DNA from: Anarhynchus alexandrinus
Lineage: Eukaryota; Chordata; Aves; Charadriiformes; Charadriidae
Length of the DNA: 64,000 nt
Assembly: GCA_008711295.1 (NCBI GenBank)
Contig: VUYV01000397.1
Location: 346,229 to 410,228 of the forward strand
Reading direction: 5' to 3'
Below, piece by piece: positions 13,801 through 26,831 of this stretch (positions are counted from its first letter, which is position 1; each line of letters opens with the position of its first letter). Both the position numbers and the translations under genes were made by a program. The notes beneath the pieces were generated by a model. That model was not told the origin of the DNA. It saw only the letters and a list, made by a program, of their open reading frames with translations, and did no database searches.

Positions 13801-16800
13801 GAGCCAGAGGAGCCACTGGCCCCCAGCTTCAGCAAACACCAGCTGACCTTGCATTTGTGTTACAGAAATCGGCAACTGTTGGGAGACCAAATCCTCCAAT
13901 AAACAGTGTATGTGCATGAGAGGAAGAACTTTATATTTGACATCATCACTGACAACTGGCCAGCATGGAGCGTCCCCTGAGCGGCACAGGCAAGAAAGTA
14001 AACTGAACAGATTAAATAAAGACTCCTTCACCAGTCATGGATATTTAATTTTTCTCTTTTCTTTCAATACACTTTAGTGATCTTCCTAATGAAAAAGCAA
14101 TTTCTCATCTTTTGGTTAAAAAAAAAAAAAAAAAAGGCAATCAGCAACTAAACACAGCAGTTACACCAGACTTGTTATTTCCTTTCTTATCCACAAATAT
14201 ACAAACATTTCAGTGAGTTTATAGCTCTGTTTATCTACAGCCCTTTTTAAATCTGTTAGGTCTCTGTCCAAATGCAGCGTGATACATAAAAAGCGCCTTC
14301 CAAACTCCCTATTAATAACTATCATTAATGCCACGTATAAACAAAAACTGCATTTATGAATACACAGTGTACAGTTAAACCACGTTTATTAGAAAGAAGG
14401 AAATAATATAAGATGGCAAGGAATACCATTCATTAATTTTTTGTTTTCACGGCTAAAAAAGAAGATCCACATCTGGTTTTTAATCTGTTGACTGGAAAAA
14501 TAAGAAACAACTATCTCCTTTTTCAGTACTTCATTACTTTCTTCAATTTTGGTTAGAACAGACAACTCAAATGAAAATGGTCCCTGACCTCCTCCAAAAA
14601 TGGGTACCTGCTAACAACAGATGTATCAAACTTCAGTTTCACATGCTCAGCCAAATCCCACTTAAGTACTATTTCATTTTGGCTATCTTAACACTTAACA
14701 ATAATTTTCAGCTTCGATTATTTCAGTTTCTTTTAATACCTTGCGAAGAAAATTTAATTTGAAATACATGTATTTGTTTTATTCACTCTTATATACTGAC
14801 ATGTCCCAACAACAGGTTGGTTTACTATCACCAAGAAGGGTTCACAGTGCATTTAGCAGCCTACAGAGCACAGGATGAGCAGACGGGGCTGTCAGGGGAT
14901 CTCAACTCTCCTCCCCGTGGCCTCGCACCACCGCAGGCTCTAACGGCCACATACCGAGGACGACAATCCTGACTCCTTCCAGAATTGAGGCAAGAGCTGC
15001 AGGAGTCAACCCAGCACGTAGGTAAGGCGTGAGAAACTTCTACTGATTTTCTACCCTGGTATGAACTTCTGGGGGTTTATAAACTACTTTACTTTTCCCC
15101 ACCCAAGGGAGTGCGGTTTCTCGAGGTTTCCACGTGCAGCGCGGTGCTGGGAGAACCCCTGGCACCTCCCGGCTGCCCCCGAGGGAGCCAAACCCACGGC
15201 CAGTCCTTGTTTCCCAGGCCTGCAGCCCACACCGGCCGGGAGAGCACCACCGCCGAAGCGACACGGACATCCACAGCCGCGTGGCACTTCTTATTTCACA
15301 GGCACAGACCAAACCTTGGGAATACACCACCACCCTGAAAACCACTGTGTAACTTCTTCACAAATTAAGATAGTGTACATTTTCAAGGTGAAAATGTACT
15401 ATTTTTTAAAAAAAAATTGCATGTCACATCATTTGTACATAGCATTGAAGTCCAGTTTACTGAAATATGGAAGCTGCAAAACCAAATATAAATTTCTGAG
15501 CTATTTTAAGTTACATTATTACACTGGTTATTGGGCATAATTTTTTGTTTAAAAAAAATAAATGCTAAGACTCCCCCCCAAGATTTTTTATCCCAAAATT
15601 TCAGTGGTTGGTTTTGTTGTGGGGTTTTGGGGGGATTTTTCTTTTGTTTTTTAAACAGAATCCACAGCCAGACAAATTATTCTGGAAATGTAAGCCTCTG
15701 GCTCATTTAATTAATGTTAGCTTTAAAACCGGTGATCATTTAAAGGTTCAAGCAGTGTTAAAGCACTTCACTGCCAAATGAACCAGCTCTACCCAACAAA
15801 CACGCTTTTCCAGAGTGGCTAGACTTGCTGGATGCCTGAAAGTAGGAAAACAGTAATTTGTGGAGATGGGAAAAGATCCCCAAGAGGGAGGGAATTATGT
15901 GAACAAGATTGGGAAATTTATACTTAGGTAGGTAGCATGTAGAGACAAAAAATGATCCCAAGTTCCAAAAGTACTCTTGTGCTGAAATACCCGGAGCATT
16001 TGAAATAAAAGACTCTGTGCTCTAAGAAAAACAAAATGGCACCACAGTTAAGCATTCAACCAACATACGGTCCCCAATCGCTATATACCAATAGCACACG
16101 GAACAACCGCATAAAAGTTATTGGGCGTTGAGCAGAAATTCTCAGTCGTTTTCATGACGTGGAGAGAAAAATACAAACATGCACACACCCCCCAACACCT
16201 CTGCTTCACACACTGCTCTAGACTACCTGGAGAAGAGGCAAGTCACCCAAATTAAAACCCAGGACTACATCGCTGGAAGGAGTTTCACAGGATGCTCCTG
16301 CTTGACAATTTGGCACCAGAGTTGATGCTTGCTAATAATTAAACATTCAGACAACAGCGGTGACAGTATCATGGAAAACAGCTGCTTTGGGGGTGGCTGA
16401 TCCCACACACAGGTGAAGATTGTGGCAGTCGAAATGCCAGAAAATTGCGCTAACAGTGACACTGGGACAGTTTTTACAACACATACTATGTCAAATAATC
16501 CACAGAGGGCCCAAGCAACACCACATCTTCCTCAAACATTGAGCGCAGACTTGAAAGAGCTCAGCCTTGTCAGCATGCTACATTAAATATCCGCACTATT
16601 TCAAGCCTCTACACAACTTGGTGGCTGAAATAACCAGGGACATATACAAGTGCCTAGTTACAAAAATGGCCTGCTGTCAAAACAGGCAAAATGCCATTAA
16701 CAACGATTCTCAAAAAAAAGCCTTTTTCCACTTCAAGAAATTAAGGTTCGTCTTAGAACCTTAGAAACTAGAAGTTAAGAGACTGGGGATCTCAGTATTG

Positions 16801-19800
16801 CCCCCCTGAACTTTGCTACAAGACCCTATGCACTTGTGCAAACCATGGCACCTCCCAACACCCCTTCCCTCTACTGTGCCCGGCCACGTCATGCATCTAG
16901 ACTGTAGGTACTCTAGGAACTTGCGTAGCATCCTTTCATATTAAAAAAAAAATCATAAAAAAGTTCATTAAAAAAAATTACTAAAATTGCTAGTCTGTCT
17001 CCATTAATTAGGCTTTTGCCTCAAAACCATCACCTGTCCTCTGGGCTTTCCCTACACGGTGTTACGGTACTCCAGGTTGGCACACTGCTTGAGGAAGCCT
17101 GCCCAAAGGGAATAGTTTAAAACACTAAGGAAATAAGATGATTGTGAACGATTCTTTACACAAATTAGGTGTTTTTACAGGAAAGGCCCAAACTATCTTT
17201 CACTTGGTGCAAAACTGAAATTGTACCAGTTGTCCTAACATCACTGCCCACTGTACTTTGAGTAGAGCTTCAATGCCATGGCGATAGGTTAATAAATACC
17301 TACAGGCCAGATTAGATAAGGCCAAGCTTTGTCACCTTCCCCCTTGCCAGCAGGAGTCCTTCCTACACCTCTGGCTTTGGGCTAGCTGCCCGAGAAGTGG
17401 GCTGAGGGCCACAGCGATGCTTGTCCTTCATGATTTCAGTTGAAGTACACATTGGACAGGTCTAACACAAAGTCTCTACAAAGTCCTCTTTCCTTTTTTT
17501 TTTTTTTTAAAAAAAAACCTAATATGGCTATTTTACCACTCCCATTTTGCACTCAGGCTCCACTGAGTGCTGTGCCCAAGCCTCCTGCCAGGGTCGGCCG
17601 GAGGAGATGAGCAGCAGCTCAGGCAGCAGAGATGTCAAACACATCAGCCCGGCTCTTGCAGTTGGCAAAGCGGACCTGCAACTGAGCTCCCGTTTGTCTT
17701 GCCTGAGCAGCGAGGAGGCATGAATAGTTAAAAATACCTCATCTTCCATTTCTCTGCCGCAAGGCTGGGAAGAAACAACTGCTTAAGTGATGTTTTCAAA
17801 CCTGCTTCATTTCACCACCACGAGAGCGCTCAGAATTATGTGCATGTGCGCAAAACCCAAGCACGGTGCTACAAACATGTCAAAAATGCATCACAAGTTC
17901 TACTACAACTGAGAAGAGATTACTAAAGAGCCATATACTCCAATTTTGACAGCCTGATTTTTCTTTCCCTGACATGTTTGGTACCTGTGGGTTTCAACCA
18001 CGCAGCTCAGGTCAGGGCAGCAGCACATGCAGAAGCTGTTCAAAGACTTCCAGGAGCATCTCTGAACTCACAATACAGACTACTTGGCAGCTCAATACCC
18101 TTTTTTTCCCTTCTCTGTTCTTTTCAACTTCTGGTTTTTATTCATGAGTGTCTGCTCTGTCAGACAGACAGGTCTTGCCCCCTCCATATCCCACATCATA
18201 GTCTTAAAAAGTAAGTCTTTTACACCAGGTATCGTCACCAGAGCACAGGTTTTTAAATATTCAGTTTATACGGCCTCCCTCTTACACAAGTAGGAAGCGC
18301 TGCCCTTGCCAGAAATGGGTTTTGTTGCAAGGAGAAACAGAGGACACACAGGTATGCTTTTGCAACCCTGTTTATTTAAATGCCTGTTCACAAGGCTCTG
18401 CTTCTCTGAACACAGCCAGGTACCACGTGACACCATCCTTGCTCAACATCAAGTCCCTGTTGTCAGTAGGCACTAACCTCAAATTTCTCTGAACTGCCTC
18501 TAAGCACGCTGCATTTCTGTAGCTGCCTTTAGCTGACTGTGAGGTGTTTCCTGAGGATTTTTCCTCCCTTCCAGGCTCTATATATTCTACAGGATTATCC
18601 ATCCAAATCTGAATGTCACCCACACCCAAACGAAGTTTCCAGAGAGTTTTTTTTTTTAATACAGCATCTCTGGCCATTATTTTGATATAATGGCATAAGA
18701 CTAATTTCAGCCGATTTTCACTATCCTTCATCACCAGATTATGAAAAAAAGAAACGAACGCCTGCATTCTGCAGAACTGTTTAAGAAACTAAAAGCATTT
18801 CCTTTCTTTATTAGTGATGACAACATATTACCTGAATTAGTAAGGAAGCTAACAGGGAACAGCATTTTCTTTACAAGGTTGTAGATCAGCTACTTCGGAA
18901 AGCACCCAAAAGGAATTAAGTACAAGAATTGTACCACTGCACATATGCTAAGACCGCTAAGTTATGGTTTACTTTATCACATCTCATCCAGACAGAACAA
19001 TTCCAGGCAGAAAGTTCTCAGTATGCTCATGTTAAAGTAAAGGGAGCTTAAAGAGCTTTACACCAACTCAACGTTAAGTAAGTGTGGCACTTGTACTGTT
19101 CCTCAATTCACTCTTCTGACCGCATACAAGAGAAGTTTTTCATCTGTGCACATCATGTGGTGAAGCACACTCACTATATAGTGTATCACAGCCACACAAA
19201 CTGTTATGAATTCAGTCTATTACATCCGTATTTCAAGGACTGTGACAACACTTTACTATTTTACTAAATGGTTTCTGTGTTTTAAGTTACAATATGTGCC
19301 TATAATAGACTTTTAGTACAGGAATATTCGAATTGTTTCTCCTTTGCTGCAGTATAACTCAATTTTCTTTTCATATAATGGGATATCTAATGTGCAGAGA
19401 AATGTAAAGTAGTAAATTGTTTTTATAATCCAATTTAAGTTCACATCTTCCCTTAAAAAAAACCACAAAACCAAAACCATACACACACCAAATGTCTGTC
19501 AATAAAATGGCTGCGGTTTTACCTTTCCCCACCCAATACCGCATTCCTACATAGCATCAAAAATGTCAAGCCCCCAAACACAAAATAACAGGTTTAAAAA
19601 AATCTATTGTAGAATCAAACAGTAGACAAATTGCAAAGCTTCAATTACTTTCTTTTTAAACCCTATAATAACTTCAAATTTTAAATAGTGAATTACTAAC
19701 TTTCTCTTCTGAGGTCAGACAAAAATAAGTCCTAAGGCTGCTTTTTTGCCATATTTAGGAGAGTCAAACCGGAGCAATGACAAACATCTGGCTATGATTC

Positions 19801-22800
19801 TTTCTGGAATTTTGACTATTTCTTCCTGGCCAGGGAAGAAAAACACTGAGCTGACTAACACAGCATCTCAATTCCTTCAGCACAGCACTTAATAGGATTC
19901 AGAAGCAGCCTGTCCTCCCACTTCCCACATATTTAAGCTGTTAATACTTTTACAGCAGAGGGGGAAAAAAGCCTTTGTGAAAGGAAGGTCTAAGCAGGCA
20001 AAGGCAGAGCCAGGGAGACGCAGGAGCGCAGCTCGTGTCGGAGCCTGGCTCTGCCAGAGAGCTGGTGGCAGGCTGCCCCATCCTGCCGGAGAAGCTGCAG
20101 GGCCAAAACACTGGCTCAGGGTTCGCCACGGCCCACGGTAAGGACGGCGTCTCTCAAAAATCATTTCAGAGTAGATGTTTTTCACTGCCCACAGCACGCT
20201 ATCTATTTTTAAACAGATGCATATTTTTTACTCAATTCTGCTTCAGCCCCAACAAAGCTCTTATGGCAGCATTAGTACCCCTAAGAAGTTACTGACAAGC
20301 AGCATTTTTCAGTGTGCACGAGCTGAACACACTCTCTCCACACCACAGGAAGTCACAAGGCACGTACAAGCTGTCAGATCGCTTCCTCCGCCGTCCCAAA
20401 AACCTCCTGCGGTCCCAGCCCAGCTCCTGATTTCAGAGCCCCCAACTGCAGCAAGCGACGGCCGTGGGCTCCGACGGCTGGTTGGAAACAACGGACATCT
20501 GAAGAAGTGTTGTTTTCAGGTCACCTTATCAATTACAGATGCCTGCAAACTGCACAGAAACCAGAATAACTAAACGTAGTTATTCAATTCTAAACGTTCA
20601 GATGGAATGTACTTTTGCACTTTTAATAATGCAATTTGTAAATTTAAATAAACCAAGGAAGAGTCATATAGGTGGCCAGCAAAGACAGTATCACTGTCAG
20701 AGGAATCATCAAGTTGCTGCTTTCAACTTGGTATAGAATAAGCCACTTAAATTTTGTGTTTCAACAAGTTTCACAGGGTACATCAGCAAACTCCAAAAAT
20801 AGACACGGGGCAGTGAGAGGACAATACGTAAGAAGAAAATACAAGGGGGAAAAACTGTAGTCTTATTTGACTAGCCTGTTCTCATGAAGGGCAAAGGGGT
20901 GGAGCATCTCCCTCCCCGGCAGCCCACCGGTGTCAGAAGGAGAGAGACACATTGCAGAGCGCCGCAGGGATGCGGAACATGCTCTTTCATGTACTGGGTC
21001 AGAAAATAAGAAAAGATACAAATACCTTTAAGAAACTGAGTCACGCACAAGGAAACAACAGGCCTGCGTGAAACATAGAAAACAGGAAAAATCACGACAA
21101 AGTGAAAAAAACATTTTCCGAAGGCTCAGCTTCAGGCTCCAAGGCACAAGATCGCTTGCACTAGCCTGACCCACAGAGAAAGCCCAAAACAATACTTAAC
21201 CTCAGAGCATGGTGGGACTGCAGGATGAAACCAAAATCCCAGCACAAGTTAGTTGAAATTTAAGGCAAATTCAAACAACATAAAGCTAACTCATACTACT
21301 GACATGATTTATTGAGAAGCAAGTTACTTCACTATATTTAAAAAAAGAAAGAACAGACTTGTGTGCTCAAAGCAACCCAACAAAGAATAGCATGAAAGAA
21401 AAAACTCTAGTTTAAGTTTTCCATTGAGTAGTGCAGGCAGGCAGACCCACCCCGTTTTGCTGAGCGCTAAGAACTGTGCTATGATTTTATGATTACTACA
21501 GTTCTACAGAATTCATTCTCCAATAGGTGAAAACACAGAAAAATTCAACTATAATACAACGCGTATTTCTCATTCCCAAATTTTATTTTACATTCGAGCA
21601 GAAGAAGAGGAAGTACCCACAACTGAAGAGTTGCCAAGTTCTCCCCGAACAGAAAACTCCCCAAAGAGTTTAGCAAACTTGAAGCATAATAATCTAAACT
21701 TCTTTTTCTGGGGCACTTCCTCATAGCATAGAGCATAATTCATGTAAGAAAGCAAGCACACCTATCTCCTACATAAGGAACAATATATAGACCAAATATT
21801 AAACATGACGTTATGGCAGCAATTCCATTAAATGGCTTATAAGCTAGTGCAAAGAGAAAACTTGGTCAGAGAGACAGACCTTACAGTCTGTCTACAGGCC
21901 CCCCAAAAAAGGTACTGCACCCCAGAAAGCAGCTGGGAGATGTGGCAAGTCTGCCCCCTTTGTTGACTAAACCTGCTATTTCGCTTGCCGGGATTTTAAG
22001 ACAGACTCTCGCCTACTGTCAGTACCACTCTCCTTCCAGCTATGCCATGCATACAGACCCCTTGTTTCCTCTAACCCCGGCGCACACGCTGTACTCTGTC
22101 TTCGACGGTCTGTCCCTGTAACACACTCCTCTTCCAACTCTACCACAAATCAACGCAAAAGCTTTCAGCAAGTATAAATCGCAACTTCCTATACCCTGCA
22201 TTCCTACAGCCTCGGTTAGCCTTTGCTGCAGCACATTTGGTTGTCTCCCCTAACCAGCACCAGACAAGTCTAATTTCACCAAGTGGTCATTTTGGCAAAT
22301 TAAACCCAGCCCAGGCCCTTCTACTTACGAGTATGCCATATTTTTACGCAGATCAAAGGCCTCCAAGTTTAATCGCTTAAGAAAATCAGGAAAGCTGGCA
22401 GAACTTCTACTGTAAAACCCTGATTACTTTGGAGTGTGCCCACGGTCTGATTTAAATTGAGTTTTCCAATCGTTCATCTAGTAGTCTGCAAAGCCACTCA
22501 TTTGGGCAGATTTAGCTTGAAGGGAAGAGGACAGGTACCCCATGATACAGCACATGCAAGATTTGAACTGACTGAACAAGCTGGCTGTAAAAAGGTAAAA
22601 AACACACAACTCCTGAAGATAATTAATATTCCAGCCTAGCTTGGGATAGATACATTTAATTCTCTTTCGTTTTGAGAAGCAAAGGAGAAACCAGAATATT
22701 TTAACTTCTAGAAGACATTCAAGCATTTCTCCATCCCCTAACATTCAAAAGATTCACCAAAGAGCTCTGTCCCAGCATACTTTAAATAGCTCCCTCTTAC

Positions 22801-25800
22801 TGATTAACAAAATTCATAGTTAGAAAGAAAACCTTACACTATAGACAGTGAGAGCAGACAGAGACAGTGGATTCTAGACAAAAGGCAGTGGGTTGGAGCT
22901 ATATTGAACTGTCCCTGAAAGACTGTCCTTTCCTTTTTAGTTCTCATCCTGTCCATTATGCCACTTTGTTGGTCTCTTTCTTGTTCTTTGGTGAGTTAAA
23001 AAACCCAAGTGACGGGGAAGAGCTACCAAACGAAAGTATCCCCCAACACCTGCCAGGAGATAAGCAAACGTTTTAAATGCATCTTGGAGAAAGAAGGGGA
23101 TAACAAGGAAAAGCCACATGGATTAAATCGTTACTGCAGCTACTCTGTTTACCCCGTAGGGTTAAGTTGCTGATGTGGCTCATTTTAGGCAGCTTCACAA
23201 GCAAGGCAGTAGACAAGAGAAGGCCCATCTCCAGAAGCTGACTGCTGTCGGTCTCTGCCACCCACACACCACTTTTCTGAGTAAAAAAATTATTTGCCAT
23301 AGTTCTGAAAGACAGGAGGAAAAAATGATTTGAAGAGGGGGAAAAATGCCTTTTGCAATAAACTACATCTCCATCAGAAGGCAGTGCCAGCAGCATCTAT
23401 GAGAAAGGCCTCAGTGTCCCACTACACTGAAAAATTATTGCTGACCTGAATCAATAAATACAAACCCCAGGAAGCAGGTAATGAACACAACACCCCCTCT
23501 CGTTTCCACACCCAGTGAAAAAAATTTGCAAAAGCAAAAGGAGTGGGCGAGCAGCACTCAATCCCTCCAGGACAGCTGCTTAATCATGAATTTCTCTCAT
23601 TGCTTTTTAAAAAAAACATCCGTACTAGCCCACACCACCTATTCCGCAAATGTGGCTGATGTTTCCTAATTCTTGCCCTCAATCCTCAAGTGAAAAATTT
23701 CACTTTTCCATCACAAACAGCAGTCAGCAGTTACTGATATCCCACCAGTCCACCAACCAAATTAGGAGGCAGAGGTTTACATTTTAATACCTCATCTGTG
23801 TTTGCTATCATTTGCTCCCTCCTTTAGATAAAAACGAAAGGAGACATAGGCAGCGTAGGACGCTAATGCTACAGTTGCTGACTATGGACCTTTTTGTGCT
23901 CCTACCAACGAACAATGGATGAGCCCTTCTCCTTGCTGCTTACACCACGAGGCAAAAGTTACTAAGGTGCTCAGTTCTGACTGACCTCCTAGAGAGGAAT
24001 AGTAATAGCAATTAACTATGGCGTCAGCACGCTAGTTGCCCAAATTCAGGTGTTTCTGCAGATGTCATAACCAGAGAGAGCTTTCCAGGTAGAAAGAGAA
24101 AACCAAGAGAGTTCCCAATTATGGGAAACCTCTCATTGTGATGGGAAAAAACAGCAGCAGCAACAAAGGTACTGCATTTTGGCCCAGTTAGGGGATGGAG
24201 CCAAGCACCTTCCCCTGCAGGAGACTACAGGTGGGGCCCTGACGGACCTTGAAAGCAGAGGTAAGCAACCTGCATTTAAAGCTACAAAGACAGGCAGGCA
24301 GTGGAGCGATGGAAAAAATGGTCAGGCTGTAGCAGCTGCTCAGAACAATGACCGAGCAGGTTCGCTCTTACTGCAACAAGCAAAATGAGTACCTACGCAG
24401 CAAGGCAGGAAAGGCCAAAGCCAATTAGAAGGCGGTGGCAATAATGAAGGTGTGAAATGAGGTGGTCCTGGATAGGATGAATTTGAGCTGTTTAAACAGC
24501 ACCATCCTAGAGATTGTACAGTGCGCCTGCAGGAGATGGCCCACTAAAGGAAATGAAGGAATTGGAGGTGAATAGTAACTACATTATTGGTCAGAGAGGC
24601 AAAACCCACAGGAGTAAAAAAAAATAGTGTGAGTGAGGAATTTATGGGTTTTTTTACATTTGAAGCTTGATGTAACACATAAATATCAAAACTAAGTTTC
24701 ATCAGGCAAAGGCTGATTTTATTTAGAGCTGAGACAGTCAAGAGTTGAGACATCAGAAAGAACTGAGCCACAGCTGAACTTGTGTTCAGTGGTAAGACTA
24801 ACAACAAAGTACCGTAGGATAAGGCAAGAGGTTAAGGATGGAGCTAAACGGGACCTGCAATGGAAGCCAGAGAGCAATGAAGAGAACTGGAAGGACATAC
24901 AGTCAAGACTGTTCCAGCAGATCAAGGAGAACCAGGTCAAGACAGTTTCAAAAAACAAGGTATTGTGAAAAGTAGTGAACGCTACCGAGCGCAGACGAGA
25001 ACCAAGGGGAACCAAGGGAGGGTGCTCAGAGGTTAGAGAGCAGCGGAGAAGCTAGTGCAGAGCTCCAGGACCGGACCGCAGGGCCATGCAAGCATCAGCA
25101 AGCCTGAGGTTGTCAGAGGCAAGCGTAGCCAAAGGATTTCCCTTCAGCAGTAGATCAAAAACAACAAAAGCAGGCTTCAACTGTGTCAGAAAGAGCCAGT
25201 TAAGAGTTATAAAGAAAGATGAAGAGGGCAAGATTACTGAGGAAAGTGGATGATTAGCATGAGAAGAACAGACAGTTGGTACAAATATGACAAGGAAGGG
25301 AAGGAAAGCATCTATGCTAATATACAGGAGATTTCTAATCACTGACTTTGTGTAATAAAGCAGAAATTAGGAGTTATAAATTCTTTCTTGATTTTAACAG
25401 CTTGCACCTATTTTCAAAATTACAGGGTTGGACGGGTTGCTTGGTTGGGTTTTTTGTCTTCTTTTTTAAAATTAGAACATGTAAGCACCATCTACACCAA
25501 CTTGAAACAAAAAAAAAATAAATAAATCACACTTCCATAGAACCAAAGTCAGCAGATGTTTCTTTAAAAATATTCTAGCATAATTAAAAAAAAAAAAGGC
25601 TTTTTGTGTTCTATGCAGTAAATGAGGGATGGAGGAGTTTACTTGTCCCCTCTGTGTCCTCAGGTGGGAGGAAAAAGGCACAGCCTCACACTTAACCAAA
25701 AAAAAAAAAATCAGATTTCATATTTTGAGAGTTGAACAGCTGGACAGCAATCTGTAGAAGACATCCCCAAAAGCCACTGTTTCTTTAGAGCTCCACAGAC

Positions 25801-26811
25801 ATCCATTTGGAAAAACCTGTTTAAGTCTATGCAACAAACTAAGGCTACAAGTGCTAATTATAAAGTCAATTTGGTACCAACATGGAATACCTGATAGCCG
25901 AGTACCTTCACTAGAACAGAGCTGTTTTCTAACAACAGATCTTTAGCCAAGCTAAAATTAAAGTCTGAAGTTCATGCTGAGAATGAAAGAAGAATTTGAA
26001 GAATAAAAGATTGTGATTGTTTAAAAATAGAACCACCCCAATCTGAGCACGCTTTGTATTTCTTAAGGCAGATTTCCCCAACTGCTAAGCAAGAATACTT
26101 TTAAATACAAATTTTCAGAAACATTGACACCCCTCTGGTGCCTCCCTCCCAAAGCGTGGCAACAATCAAAAGCTTTCAAATAGGAGCAAGTTTACTTGAA
26201 GAGAATACAAACCATTAAAATAATAAATAGTAGTAACTAAAAAAAAAAAAAAAAAAATCTCTTCTGCTATCCCAACTGCCAAATTGACAAAGCTGCATGT
26301 GGCTCAGGAAGCAAGAACAGTTTGGCAGAAGATAGTTGGTGTTCCCCCAAAGCAAATAACAGTTAAAGCTTCTTGTTACAGTGTGTGCCTGCATTTAAAG
26401 TCTGTTAAAAACACAAAACATCTGTTATACTTAAAAAACTTTAAAATACAAGCTGTGCTACTCATTTAACTACTTGTAAATAGGTAAAATCCCTACAGGA
26501 ATCTTTATTCAGATATTGCCTCAAAATGTCCCAGCTCAGTACAGCAGCACATCCTGTGAGCTATTGGGGTATAAGTGTACTTGAAATCAGCTTCAAACCT
26601 CTCTTACCTCAATGTCAAGTACTTCCACTGTGTTGTCCAACATCTTTATTTTGATTGGTAGGTCCCGTTCGTGCATTCTGGCAGATGACGATGCCATAGC
26701 AGTAGAGAGGTTCTGTCCCAGCTCCAAGGTACTCACTCCTGTGGTCTTCTGGACACCCAACCGAGAGCCGGGAGTCTGCAGGACTCTGTATGTTCCTTCT
26801 ATCTCTCCCAT
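1769..26811 (-). CDS. FARP2: FARP2 (FERM, RhoGEF and PH domain protein 2), 5' part, 5 coding exons
   Basis: FARP2 is a Rac/Cdc42-directed exchange factor acting at membranes downstream of semaphorin and integrin signalling (family knowledge). Five exons join in frame into 176 codons plus one base. The N-terminus [19 protein letters not shown] is diagnostic for FARP2 rather than FARP1, which begins MGEIEQ. The FERM F1 lobe starts near [16 protein letters not shown] (about 53-68), continues through [12 protein letters not shown] and [18 protein letters not shown], and enters the F2 lobe at [20 protein letters not shown]. The rest of FERM and the DH and two PH domains must lie left of position 1. 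The gene follows SEPT2 in the same orientation, as in other vertebrates. The span includes introns; partial at the 3' end. Confidence 0.94.
1867..3774 (-). other. FARP2: FARP2 intron 5
   Basis: A 1.9-kb AT-rich intron between exons 6 and 5. No repeat, conserved exon or RNA gene is recognised. Confidence 0.75.
3775..3853 (-). CDS. FARP2: FARP2 exon 5 (residues 118-144)
   Basis: Exon of 79 bases with acceptor TTATAG and donor GTAAAG. It encodes [20 protein letters not shown] then QEEYT and two bases of Arg144, spanning the F1 to F2 lobe linker of the FERM domain. Human has Val where this copy has Thr in PKNVVLRL. Confidence 0.94.
5812..5854 (+). repeat. (TCC)n microsatellite followed by poly(T)
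   Basis: Seven TCC-type units (to about 5831), then a run of about 19 T ending at an unresolved base (5855). Homopolymer length is uncertain because of the gap base. Confidence 0.85.
6759..7165 (+). mobile_element. Solo endogenous retrovirus LTR, 407 bp
   Basis: The element starts TGTGGAGG and ends CCGACA, the TG...CA ends of retroviral LTRs. It is bracketed by perfect 6-bp duplications CTTAAG (6753-6758 and 7166-7171). Within it are a TATA-like TATATATACT near 7073 and AATAAA near 7099, followed by a T-rich, U5-like segment, so the U3-R-U5 order is complete on the plus strand. A 6-bp duplication fits alpharetrovirus or class II (ERVK-like) avian elements. There is no internal gag, pol or env, so it is a recombined solo LTR, antisense to FARP2. 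Confidence 0.9.
8907..8949 (-). CDS. FARP2: FARP2 exon 4, 43-base microexon (residues 104-118)
   Basis: Acceptor TTTCAG and donor GTAAG. It encodes [14 protein letters not shown] plus the first base of Arg118. It matches the FARP2 segment [16 protein letters not shown]. It is too short for most open-frame searches. Confidence 0.93.
8950..10324 (-). other. FARP2: FARP2 intron 3
   Basis: A 1.4-kb intron with T-rich runs (about 9316-9326 and 9481-9493). No repeat family or other exon is seen. Confidence 0.75.
10325..10429 (-). CDS. FARP2: FARP2 exon 3 (residues 69-103)
   Basis: Exon of 105 bases with acceptor CCTTAG and donor GTATGT, phase 0 at both ends. It encodes [20 protein letters not shown] then [15 protein letters not shown]. 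The mammalian counterpart starts PKCDGQVLLTQV, so the first codons have diverged while the FERM signature DYFGxEF is kept. Confidence 0.92.
10621..10725 (-). mobile_element. CR1 3' fragment, diverged
   Basis: Plus-strand text (AACTTAAGCTGGAAGGGGCC, CTCCTGCTCAAAGCAGGGTC) corresponds to the complement of a CR1 3' end of the type with a CTGCTCAGAGCAGGGTCAG box. The tail is lost. Confidence 0.6.
11634..11736 (+). mobile_element. CR1 internal fragment
   Basis: It carries GCCACCGGCATCCTGGGCTG and CCCCAGCAGCATGGACAACA, the same sense-strand block as in the CR1 copy at 33 kb. Both ends are truncated and there is no 3' tail. Confidence 0.8.
24170..25330 (+). other. Possible ancient dispersed repeat, unidentified
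   Basis: This purine-rich stretch has a phrase structure unlike neighbouring intron sequence (for example GGCGGTGGCAATAATGAAGG, AACCAGGTCAAGACAGTTTC) and recalls old amniote repeat consensus sequences. I cannot name the family. Confidence 0.25.
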
Positions 26812-26831
26812 CTTTCAACAGTGGGCAGAGT
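26608..26831 (-). CDS. FARP2: FARP2 exon 2: start codon exon (residues 1-68)
   Basis: Acceptor CTTTAG above 26831, 20 bases of 5' UTR, ATG at 26811-26809, and donor GTAAG at 26607-26603. It encodes a poorly ordered N-terminus, then [20 protein letters not shown], the first strands of the FERM ubiquitin-like lobe. It ends in phase 0 after GAG. Confidence 0.93.

Larger units (their letters stand above)
10430..26607 (-). other. FARP2: FARP2 intron 2, 16.2 kb
   Basis: Long first coding intron. It contains a CR1 3' fragment near its downstream end (about 10620-10725), a CR1 fragment at 11634-11736, A or T homopolymers (about 14118, 17494 and 26240), and a possibly repeat-derived stretch at about 24170-25330. 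The remaining sequence is AT-rich, with no exon I could match to FARP2. Confidence 0.75.

Noticed and set aside
22325..22380. Minus-strand segment reading [17 protein letters not shown] before a GTAAGT donor
   Set aside because: It recalls the KRLNL of FARP2 exon 3, but the rest does not match FERM, and the true exon 3 is at 10325-10429 with correct phase on both sides.
26593..26811. 72-codon frame beginning [10 protein letters not shown] as a complete small protein
   Set aside because: The last four codons are intronic. The donor GTAAG follows codon 68 and the reading frame continues in exon 3 of FARP2.
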